The notes under the pieces were generated by a model. That model made no database searches. It had not been told where the DNA came from and worked only from the letters and a program-made list of their open reading frames with translations. Shown one piece after another: positions 1 through 6,035 of a DNA stretch of 6,808 nucleotides; within the stretch, counting starts at the first letter, position 1; every line of letters begins with the position of its first letter. The stretch comes from Egerieimonas sp900552095 (GTDB taxonomy: Bacteria; Bacillota; Clostridia; Lachnospirales; Lachnospiraceae): positions 1-6,808 of the forward strand of contig CABREP010000087.1 of NCBI GenBank assembly GCA_902469965.1, written 5' to 3'. The translations under genes were made by a program, and so were the position numbers.

Positions 1-1235
1 CCCGTATGGCAATCCGTTTCATCGTTGAGGTTGCTTGGCAGGCACACTTTGTAACCAATATGTTCATTCAGCCCACTGCTGAGGAACTGAAAGACTTCAC
101 TCCCGACTTCGTAGTTTACAATGCTTCCAAAGCAAAGGTTGAGAACTACAAAGAGCTGGGACTGAACTCCGAGACTGCCGCTATGTTCAACATCACTTCC
201 CGCGAACAGGTTATCGTAAATACCTGGTACGGCGGAGAAATGAAAAAAGGTATGTTCTCCATGATGAACTACTACCTGCCGCTGAAGGGCATTGCTTCCA
301 TGCACTGCTCCGCTAACACCGATATGAACGGCGAAAACACCGCTATCTTCTTCGGTCTGTCCGGAACCGGAAAAACTACTCTGTCTACCGATCCGAAACG
401 TCTGCTGATCGGTGATGACGAGCACGGCTGGGATGACAACGGCGTATTTAACTTCGAGGGCGGCTGCTATGCCAAAGTTATCGACCTGGATAAAGATTCC
501 GAGCCGGATATCTACAACGCAATCAAACGCAACGCTCTGCTTGAGAATGTTACCCTGGATGCTGAAGGCAAAATTGACTTCACCGACAAGAGCGTAACCG
601 AGAACACCCGTGTATCCTACCCGATCGACCACATTGAGAAGATCGTTCGCCCGGTATCCGCAGCTCCTGCAGCAAAGAATGTGATCTTCCTGTCTGCAGA
701 TGCTTTCGGCGTACTGCCTCCCGTATCTATCCTGACTCCGGAGCAGACCGAGTACTACTTCCTGTCTGGATTCACTGCAAAACTGGCAGGTACTGAGCGC
801 GGTATCACCGAGCCTACCCCCACCTTCTCCGCTTGCTTCGGCCAGGCATTCCTGGAGCTGCATCCGACCAAATATGCAGAAGAGCTGGTTAAGAAGATGA
901 AAGAAAGCGGCGCAAAAGCTTACCTGGTAAATACCGGCTGGAACGGAACCGGAAAACGTATCTCCATCCGCGATACCCGTGGTATCATCGATGCAATCCT
1001 GGACGGCTCTATCTTAAATGCACCGACCAAGAAGATCCCGTACTTCAACTTTGAAGTTCCCACCGAGCTTCCGGGCGTAGATCCCGCAATCCTGGATCCC
1101 CGCGATACCTATGCTGACGCTTCCGAATGGGAGACCAAAGCACTGGATCTGGCTGGACGTTTCATCAAGAACTTCGCAAAATACGAAGGCAACGAGCTGG
1201 GCAAAGCACTGGTTGCTGCTGGTCCTCAGAAATAA
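1..1235 (+). CDS. pckA: ATP-dependent phosphoenolpyruvate carboxykinase, 5'-truncated by the window edge
   Basis: Cytosolic enzyme interconverting oxaloacetate + ATP and PEP + CO2 + ADP. It serves gluconeogenesis, or PEP carboxylation toward succinate in fermenters. Residues are counted from the ATG at base 6, which is an internal Met: the frame is open to the left edge. Visible are a P-loop GLSGTGKT (117-124), the metal-site block GDDEHGW (136-142), and Lys81, His100, Asp138 and Arg202, which line up with E. coli Lys213, His232, Asp269 and Arg333. NTGWNGTGKR (309-318) is also typical. The family is about 530-540 residues long, so roughly 125-130 N-terminal residues are missing. The gene ends in TAA, followed 11 bases later by a strong terminator. 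All 12 arginines after the first Met use CGT or CGC, a sign of selection for high expression. The GTP-type enzyme is excluded by these motifs. Nothing looks broken within the visible part. Confidence 0.97.
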   Translation, partial: RMAIRFIVEVAWQAHFVTNMFIQPTAEELKDFTPDFVVYNASKAKVENYKELGLNSETAAMFNITSREQVIVNTWYGGEMKKGMFSMMNYYLPLKGIASMHCSANTDMNGENTAIFFGLSGTGKTTLSTDPKRLLIGDDEHGWDDNGVFNFEGGCYAKVIDLDKDSEPDIYNAIKRNALLENVTLDAEGKIDFTDKSVTENTRVSYPIDHIEKIVRPVSAAPAAKNVIFLSADAFGVLPPVSILTPEQTEYYFLSGFTAKLAGTERGITEPTPTFSACFGQAFLELHPTKYAEELVKKMKESGAKAYLVNTGWNGTGKRISIRDTRGIIDAILDGSILNAPTKKIPYFNFEVPTELPGVDPAILDPRDTYADASEWETKALDLAGRFIKNFAKYEGNELGKALVAAGPQK

Positions 1236-1246
1236 ATTACAACAAG

Positions 1247-1286
1247 AAGACTGCTCACCAAAAGGCGGGCAGTCTTTTTGTTCTTT
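1247..1286 (+). terminator. Rho-independent terminator of pckA, possibly bidirectional
   Basis: The arms AAGACTGCTC (1247-1256) and GGGCAGTCTT (1267-1276) form a 10-bp stem with one G-U pair. A further CC/GG pair can form inside it around an AAAA loop after an A-C mismatch. The T-rich tract TTTTTGTTCTTT (1275-1286) follows on the plus strand. The minus-strand gene ends at 1293, just beyond, so the same hairpin can also serve the convergent transcript. Its minus-strand tail (CTTGTTGTAATTT) is a poorer T tract, so termination in that direction is less certain. Confidence 0.9.
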
Positions 1287-1292
1287 ATTATA

Positions 1293-2150
1293 TCAGATTC
1301 TTTGCTCTGCAGATTTCCGCACAAATTCCCGCGCATCAAATCCGGGAAAATCCGAATTTTCTCTGCAGATTTCCAGCCATTCCATATGAGAAAGAATATC
1401 TTCTCTGCTCAGCTTCATTTCTTCTGCCGCCCTTTTCAGATGCTCCATCCCCTGTCCGGTAAAGTCTGCCGCCCATCGCTGTGCCATATAATAATAGCGC
1501 AGCAGAAAGATCTCCTTCGCTCCCCTCGCTTTTCTCTTTCGCTCCCGCAAAAGCTGAAAATCATGGTAACAGGAAACTTCTGCCAGTTCGGGAAGAATAC
1601 AGGATCCAAAATCTTCCTCTATCTGCCTGCAGATTTCTTCCACCGGCGTATCCGACGGAAGAAAATTCTTATATCCGTCAATCTGATACATTCCTCCGGA
1701 GTAATAGGGAGAGAGCATTCCACAGTAAGGGAGGAAATCAAACTGATTCAGCTCCTCCCCCTGATGATACATCCACTCATCGGACAGCTTTCCTTTTATC
1801 TCCTCCTTCTTTGCAGCACTGATGTGAAATCTGAAATTTGCCCCGGTCACAATGCTGTTAAACTGAGAATTTATCATGTGGATGATAAGATAAGCATCCT
1901 CCAGTTCTCTGCGCCAGTCCACCCCGGAAACAGAATATCCATATGATTTCAGCAGCGGTTTTATACTCTGCTTCACGACCAGATTTCGCTTTTCTGTCGG
2001 CTTTAAACTAATCTCTGCTTCCCGTTTTTTCTGAATTTCCCGAATATCCTCATCAGAGATTCCCAGCTCTTCTTTATAATATCCTGTATCATAAAGCAGT
2101 TCTTTTGCAGCCCGCTCCAGATACCTCACAACCCGATCTTCTTTTGTCAT
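1293..2150 (-). CDS. Hypothetical protein, DUF4304-like, last gene of the minus-strand operon
   Basis: A 285-residue soluble protein with no signal peptide or membrane segment. I do not recognise a biochemical function. Residues about 58-200 resemble DUF4304 by eye: a KPLLKSYGY block (64-72), then a WRREL and I/L-rich strand, INSQFNS (93-99) and a strand ending in FRFHIS (106-111), followed by an acidic and aromatic segment. The N-terminal 50 residues are charged and probably helical. The C-terminal part (205-285) is rich in Arg, Lys and Glu, includes RYYYMAQRW (218-226), and is probably helical. The ATG lies 14 bases after the topB stop. GGAGG (2154-2158) is only 3 bases from that ATG, which is short, but GAAGAG (2160-2165) is 9 bases away and no better start exists nearby. 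Arginine codons include CGG and AGG, unlike pckA. The reading frame is intact. The DUF4304 call is a memory-based resemblance and could be wrong; that the gene is real is well supported by its position and frame. Confidence 0.8.
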   Translation of the reverse strand: MTKEDRVVRYLERAAKELLYDTGYYKEELGISDEDIREIQKKREAEISLKPTEKRNLVVKQSIKPLLKSYGYSVSGVDWRRELEDAYLIIHMINSQFNSIVTGANFRFHISAAKKEEIKGKLSDEWMYHQGEELNQFDFLPYCGMLSPYYSGGMYQIDGYKNFLPSDTPVEEICRQIEEDFGSCILPELAEVSCYHDFQLLRERKRKARGAKEIFLLRYYYMAQRWAADFTGQGMEHLKRAAEEMKLSREDILSHMEWLEICRENSDFPGFDAREFVRKSAEQRI

Positions 2151-2164
2151 AGTCCTCCACTCTT

Positions 2165-4333
2165 CTACAGCTTCAGATTTTTAAAAGCCTCCGCAAAAGC
2201 GTTATTAATCGATTCTTTTGCTTCCTTCTGCTGTTTTTTCAGATAAGCGTTCACATCTTTTTTAGAAACTCCGGCTCCCTCTTTTTTTCTCCGCTCCTGA
2301 AATTTGCTCAGCCGCTCCTTATGACCGCAGGAACATACAAAGCGGGCATCTTCTCCTTTTCCCACCATTTCCATCCGTTTATGGCAGACGGGACATCGGG
2401 CATTGGTCGTCCGTGACACTGTTTCCCGGTAACCGCAGGAACGGTCCTGACATACCAGAAGGCGGGCATTTTTTCCATTTACTGCCAGGAGACGTTTGCC
2501 GCAGCTGGGGCATTTTTTATTTGTCACATTTTCATGACGAAAAGTGCCCTCTTCTGTCCGGATTTCCTCCAGAAGTTCCCGGGTATAATCCCGGATCTGC
2601 TTCATGAAAACATCCCTCTTTAAGTTTCCTTTCGCCATCCCCGAAAGCTTCTGTTCCCACACCGCTGTCAGCTCCGGTTTCTTCAGATCTTCCGGAACCA
2701 GCTCCAAAAGCTGCCTGGCCTTCGCTGTCAGATAAATCTCCTGACCCTTTTTTTCCAGAAGAAAACTGGAAAAAAGCTTCTCTATAATATCTGCCCGGGT
2801 AGCCACCGTTCCCAGTCCGCCGGTTTCTCCCAGCGTCTTTGCCAGTCCCCTGTCTCCGGACTCCATATATTTTACCGGATTTTCCATAGCCGACAGAAGA
2901 GCGGCCTCTGTAAAGCGGGCCGGAGGCTTTGTCTTTCCTTCTTTCAGTGAGCAGGAGAAATCTCTGAGGTGATCCCCCTTTTTCAGATCCGGCAGCATCT
3001 GTTCCTTCAGTTCCTCCGGATCCTCCTCCCGATACACTTCTCTCCATCCTGCCTCCAGAATATGCGTTCCGGATGCTGTAAAAATCTCTCCTCCGGCTTC
3101 CGCCGTTACCGTCACAGACTCATAGCGGCAGGGCGGGTAGAGCACCGCCAGAAAGCGGCGTACTGCCAGATCATAAATCTTTCGCTCCTCCGCGGTCATA
3201 TGAGTCAGATCCACAAACTGTTCTGTGGGAATGATCGCATGGTGATCCGTTACCTTCCCGTCATTGACACAGGGCAGCTTCGCTGTGAAATTTTTCTTTC
3301 TGAGTGCTGCCGCCAGCTTCCGGTAGGGTCCTGTGCCACAGGCTTCCAGACGTTCCTGCAGCGTACTTACCAGATCAGAGGTAAGATACCTGGAATCTGT
3401 CCTGGGATAGGTGAGTACCTTGTGATTCTCATAGAGCCGCTGCATGATATTTAACGTCTCCTTGGCGGAAAATCCAAACTTCTGATTGGCCTCCCTCTGA
3501 AGTTCCGTCAGATCATAAAGAGCCGGCGCGTCCTTTCGCTTCTCCTTTTTTTCGACTTGAAGAATAACCAGCTCTTCGCCGCTGCACTTATCCCGGATTT
3601 TTTCTATCCTTTCCCGCTCAAAGGAAGATGTGCTGCCCGACTTTTTATCTTTCCACTGAAAGATCATCCCCTGTCCGGACATGCTCAGCCCATAATAACT
3701 CCGGGGCACAAAACGGCGGATTTCTTCTTCCCTGGCGGCAATCATGGCCAGGGTCGGTGTCTGAACCCTTCCGCAGGAGAGCTGGGCATTGTACTTGCAG
3801 GTCAGCGCCCGGGTAGCATTAATGCCCCCCAGCCAGTCCGCTTCCGCCCGGCTCACCGCCGCCCGGTACAGATTATCATATTCTTTTGCGTCCTTTAAAT
3901 GCGCAAATCCTTCCCGGATCGCCTTATCTGTCACAGAGGATATCCAGAGACGACGGCAGGGTTTTCTGTTTCCCGCCTTCTCCAGAATCCATCGGGCTAC
4001 CAGTTCTCCCTCCCGCCCGGCATCCGTGGCAATCACCACATCTTTTACATCTTTCCGGTGCAGCAGCCCCTTCACGGTCTGAAACTGCTTTCCGGTCTGC
4101 CGGATCACTTCCGTCTTCAGATGTTCCGGCATAATCGGCAGATCTTCCATCCGCCATTCTTTATATTCCGGTTTATACCCCTCCGGCGCCTGAAGCTCCA
4201 CTAAATGGCCAAGCCCCCAGGTAACAATGTACTGGGGGCCTTCCAGAGAACCATTTCCTTTTCCCTGGCAGTGGAGAACCCGGCCGATATCCCGGCCTAC
4301 CGAGGGTTTTTCCGCTATTACCAATGTTTTCAT
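2165..4333 (-). CDS. topB: DNA topoisomerase III (type IA), full length
   Basis: Cytosolic type IA topoisomerase that cuts one DNA strand through a tyrosyl linkage and passes or decatenates strands. It is 722 residues, the usual Firmicutes length. The N-terminal TOPRIM domain starts LVIAEKPSVGRD (4-15), with catalytic Glu8 and the acidic motif TDAGREGE (103-110). The type IA core carries SCGRVQTPTLAMIAAREEE (186-204), the active-site block TYPRTDSRY with catalytic Tyr309 (matching E. coli Tyr328), and HHAIIPTE (364-371). KPPARFTEA (469-477) and GLGTVATRADI (506-516) follow. The C-terminus has two zinc-ribbon-like units: Cys608/611/628/633 and Cys647/650/667/669. A lysine-rich tail follows. 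The ATG lies 8 bases after the stop of the oxidoreductase gene, with AGGAG at 4345-4349 inside that gene's last codons. TopB homologues also occur on conjugative elements, but no conjugation, integrase or relaxase gene is near, so a housekeeping or repair role is more likely. Confidence 0.97.
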   Translation of the reverse strand: MKTLVIAEKPSVGRDIGRVLHCQGKGNGSLEGPQYIVTWGLGHLVELQAPEGYKPEYKEWRMEDLPIMPEHLKTEVIRQTGKQFQTVKGLLHRKDVKDVVIATDAGREGELVARWILEKAGNRKPCRRLWISSVTDKAIREGFAHLKDAKEYDNLYRAAVSRAEADWLGGINATRALTCKYNAQLSCGRVQTPTLAMIAAREEEIRRFVPRSYYGLSMSGQGMIFQWKDKKSGSTSSFERERIEKIRDKCSGEELVILQVEKKEKRKDAPALYDLTELQREANQKFGFSAKETLNIMQRLYENHKVLTYPRTDSRYLTSDLVSTLQERLEACGTGPYRKLAAALRKKNFTAKLPCVNDGKVTDHHAIIPTEQFVDLTHMTAEERKIYDLAVRRFLAVLYPPCRYESVTVTAEAGGEIFTASGTHILEAGWREVYREEDPEELKEQMLPDLKKGDHLRDFSCSLKEGKTKPPARFTEAALLSAMENPVKYMESGDRGLAKTLGETGGLGTVATRADIIEKLFSSFLLEKKGQEIYLTAKARQLLELVPEDLKKPELTAVWEQKLSGMAKGNLKRDVFMKQIRDYTRELLEEIRTEEGTFRHENVTNKKCPSCGKRLLAVNGKNARLLVCQDRSCGYRETVSRTTNARCPVCHKRMEMVGKGEDARFVCSCGHKERLSKFQERRKKEGAGVSKKDVNAYLKKQQKEAKESINNAFAEAFKNLKL

Positions 4334-4341
4334 AAAATCTT

Positions 4342-5574
4342 TTACTCCTGATAGGAAAATGCTCCTGTCTCTTCATTTATATGGAAGAAATCCGCATAAG
4401 ACAGATCAAAAACCGACTTTTTCAAGCCGCTTATGTCAATCTGGTTTTTAATCAGTTCCAGATAAATTCCCGTATTGGAAATATCCCCCTGAATCAGAAG
4501 TCCCTGCAGCTTTCCATCCATAAGAATCGCCTTTTTATAAGTGCCGCGGTTCTCTTCCGTCTCCACCACAGCTCCCTCCGGAATGGGATCCAGCTTGCCC
4601 AGAGACAGCATGGTAATACCAAAGAAACTGCTGGTATTCTTAAAGGGATAGGGTTTCTCATACACCGTTTTTTCTCCCGCCATATTCATGGCTGCTGTTC
4701 TTCCCTGAATAAAAGCATCCGGCCAGACACCGGAAAGTCCGGTTACATCGCCAGCCGCATAAATATCGGAAATACTGGTCTCCAGATACTCATTCACTTC
4801 TATCCCGCGTCCTGTTTCCATGCCGCTTCCCTCCAGAAATCCAATCTGGGGACGTACACCAGCCGCAACCATCACCACATCACAGGGGATCTCTCTGCCG
4901 TCCGAGAGGATCACATGCGTCAGATTTCCCTCTTCATCCATTCTGGAACCAGTTACTCCAATTCCCAGATAAAACGTACATCCGGCTTCCTCAAAAGCCT
5001 TCTGATATACCGAAGCCGCATGGTCATCTGTCTGGAGAGGCATCACCCTCCCTGCCATCTCGGCAATGCCTACCTCATACCCTCTGTGGCAGAGCGCAGA
5101 AGCTGCATCCAGACCAACCAGCCCGGATCCCACGATAAAGACCCGTTTCTTTCCTTCCACCGCCTCATCCATAGCCTTCGCGTCGGAGAAGTCCCTGAAT
5201 CCATAAACGTTTTTCGCCTCCCGGAAATTCGGAATAGGCGGAATAAAGTAAGCTGCTCCGGTGGCGATAAGAAGCTTGTTGTAGGGAATCCCTTCTCCGC
5301 CTTCCAGGATCACCTGTTTTTCTTCCGGCTTTACGGACTCTACTTTCTTCTCTTTCACCCAGCGGATCTGATTTTTCTCAAAAAAATCCTCCGGAACAAA
5401 ATTAATCCCCTCCACCGTACGCTCATGGCCGAGATATTTGTGCAGCATACAGCGGGAATGAACATGGCCGTCCACAGACACCATCGTAATTCCGCTTTCC
5501 TTATCCATCTTGCGCAGCTGTTCTGCCGCCTTGATTCCGGCCGCTCCCGCTCCGATGATCACATATTCCCCCAT
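4342..5574 (-). CDS. FAD-dependent NAD(P)H oxidoreductase of the CODH-associated (FNOR) / rubredoxin-reductase-like type
   Basis: A 410-residue two-dinucleotide-fold flavoprotein of the pyridine nucleotide-disulfide oxidoreductase superfamily. It probably passes electrons between NAD(P)H and the CooF-like ferredoxin encoded just upstream. FAD-binding GAGAAG is at 8-13, with LLIATGA (101-107) and YAAGD (272-276). The NAD(P)-binding GSGLVG is at 149-154, and AAGVRP (237-242) is typical. The C-terminal 90 residues, including GDISNTGIYL (363-372), resemble the small domain of NADH:rubredoxin reductases and NirB-like proteins. Cys42 in SRCMLHKYLG sits about where coenzyme A disulfide reductase and NADH oxidase carry their redox cysteine. 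The start is fixed by a near-perfect ribosome site 7 bases upstream, and the gene begins 2 bases after the cooF stop. Cofactor preference (NADH or NADPH) cannot be settled by eye. A stand-alone NADH oxidase is an alternative, but the context favours the redox module. Confidence 0.9.
   Translation of the reverse strand: MGEYVIIGAGAAGIKAAEQLRKMDKESGITMVSVDGHVHSRCMLHKYLGHERTVEGINFVPEDFFEKNQIRWVKEKKVESVKPEEKQVILEGGEGIPYNKLLIATGAAYFIPPIPNFREAKNVYGFRDFSDAKAMDEAVEGKKRVFIVGSGLVGLDAASALCHRGYEVGIAEMAGRVMPLQTDDHAASVYQKAFEEAGCTFYLGIGVTGSRMDEEGNLTHVILSDGREIPCDVVMVAAGVRPQIGFLEGSGMETGRGIEVNEYLETSISDIYAAGDVTGLSGVWPDAFIQGRTAAMNMAGEKTVYEKPYPFKNTSSFFGITMLSLGKLDPIPEGAVVETEENRGTYKKAILMDGKLQGLLIQGDISNTGIYLELIKNQIDISGLKKSVFDLSYADFFHINEETGAFSYQE
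4345..4349 (-). promoter_or_regulatory. Ribosome binding site of topB inside the upstream gene
   Basis: AGGAG on the minus strand, 11 bases before the topB ATG. It overlaps the final Gln-Glu codons of the oxidoreductase gene, so a ribosome terminating there sits over the site. Translational coupling is likely. Confidence 0.65.
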
Positions 5575-5576
5575 CG

Positions 5577-6020
5577 CTACACCTCCTTTACGTAAATGGC
5601 TCCGGTGGGACAGGCTTTCACACAGCTGGGTGTGTCAGAAATGCCCTCACAGAAATCACATTTTACCATATAGTGCAAAGAGACATCCGGCTGGGGAATC
5701 CCAAACTTGCAGTTCATCACACACATGTAGCAGCCTGCACATTTTGTTCTGTCATATTTTACAAGACCAGTCTCAGGATCTTTGGTCAGAGCACCGCTCA
5801 TGCAGGCATTTACACAGCCCGCATCCTGACAGTGGCGGCAGAACAGGGGAATATATCCCCCCTTGCCGTCACTTTTGATAAAATTGCGGGACTGATTCTT
5901 CGGATCTGTCAGATCCAGGTCATAGATGGTTCCCGGAGTTTCCCGATGAGCCTGCATGCAGGCCAGGGAACAGCTCTTGCAGCCATCGCACTTAGATGGA
6001 TCGATAAAGATTCGCTTCAT
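5577..6020 (-). CDS. cooF: CooF-like ferredoxin with four [4Fe-4S] clusters
   Basis: A 147-residue cytosolic electron carrier of the CooF/HycB/DMSO-reductase-B type. It very likely wires the CooS-type enzyme encoded upstream to the flavoprotein encoded downstream. Sixteen cysteines fall into four sets: 11/14/17/21, 61/64/69/73, 94/97/100/104 and 121/124/133/137. Each fits a CxxC-based ferredoxin motif, and CxxCxxxxCxxxC at 61-73 and CKACPTG-like spacing at the end are typical of this family. There is no Tat or Sec signal, so it is cytoplasmic, unlike many DMSO-reductase B subunits with periplasmic partners. The start is supported by AGGAGG 7 bases upstream. The gene lies 12 bases after the cooS stop and its own stop is 2 bases before the next ATG. 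The symbol reflects its place beside cooS. Sequence alone would also allow a HycB- or HydN-type protein. Confidence 0.92.
   Translation of the reverse strand: MKRIFIDPSKCDGCKSCSLACMQAHRETPGTIYDLDLTDPKNQSRNFIKSDGKGGYIPLFCRHCQDAGCVNACMSGALTKDPETGLVKYDRTKCAGCYMCVMNCKFGIPQPDVSLHYMVKCDFCEGISDTPSCVKACPTGAIYVKEV
5580..5589 (-). promoter_or_regulatory. Strong ribosome binding site of the oxidoreductase gene within the cooF 3' end
   Basis: AAAGGAGGTG on the minus strand is nearly a full match to the 16S anti-Shine-Dalgarno sequence. Its AGGAGG lies 7 bases before the ATG at 5574. The site also encodes the last codons of the ferredoxin (Lys-Glu-Val), so the two genes are packed with no free spacer and are likely translationally coupled. 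Confidence 0.85.
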
Positions 6021-6027
6021 GCTGATT

Positions 6028-6035
6028 CCTCCTTA
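6028..6035 (-). promoter_or_regulatory. Ribosome binding site of cooF fused to the cooS stop codon
   Basis: TAAGGAGG on the minus strand: the TAA is the stop codon of the cooS-type gene and AGGAGG, which shares its last A, is the Shine-Dalgarno core. The core lies 7 bases before the cooF ATG. It decides the cooF start and implies coupled translation of the two subunits. Confidence 0.85.

Noticed and set aside
1305..1374. 14-bp direct repeat CTCTGCAGATTTCC at 1305-1318 and 1361-1374, with a shorter copy near 1627
   Set aside because: It lies inside coding sequence, is read in different frames in the two copies, and has no regular array or palindrome. Most likely coincidence.
1278..1946. Open frame of 222 codons on the plus strand opposite the DUF4304-like gene
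   Set aside because: It starts inside the T tract of the pckA terminator and is antisense to a gene placed in a tight operon. The translation is low in complexity and shows no domain.
2532..3047. 171-codon frame on the minus strand inside topB, rich in Gly, Arg and Ser
   Set aside because: An out-of-frame shadow of topB. The Gly/Arg richness comes from reading the topB codons in another frame.
4002..4025. topB acidic motif reads TDAGREGE, with Gly where E. coli has the second Asp of DPDREG
   Set aside because: As I remember it, Bacillus TopB has the same TDAGREGE sequence, so this is the normal form for the group and not an active-site loss.
2165..4333. topB as a sign of an integrative conjugative element
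   Set aside because: No relaxase, type IV secretion, integrase, attachment-site repeat or shift in composition is visible; the flanking genes are metabolic.
4381..5595. Open frame of 404 codons on the plus strand, antisense to the flavoprotein gene
   Set aside because: It mirrors a gene with clear FAD and NAD motifs and ribosome site. Its translation is rich in His, Ser, Arg and Ile with no recognisable domain, as expected of an antisense shadow.
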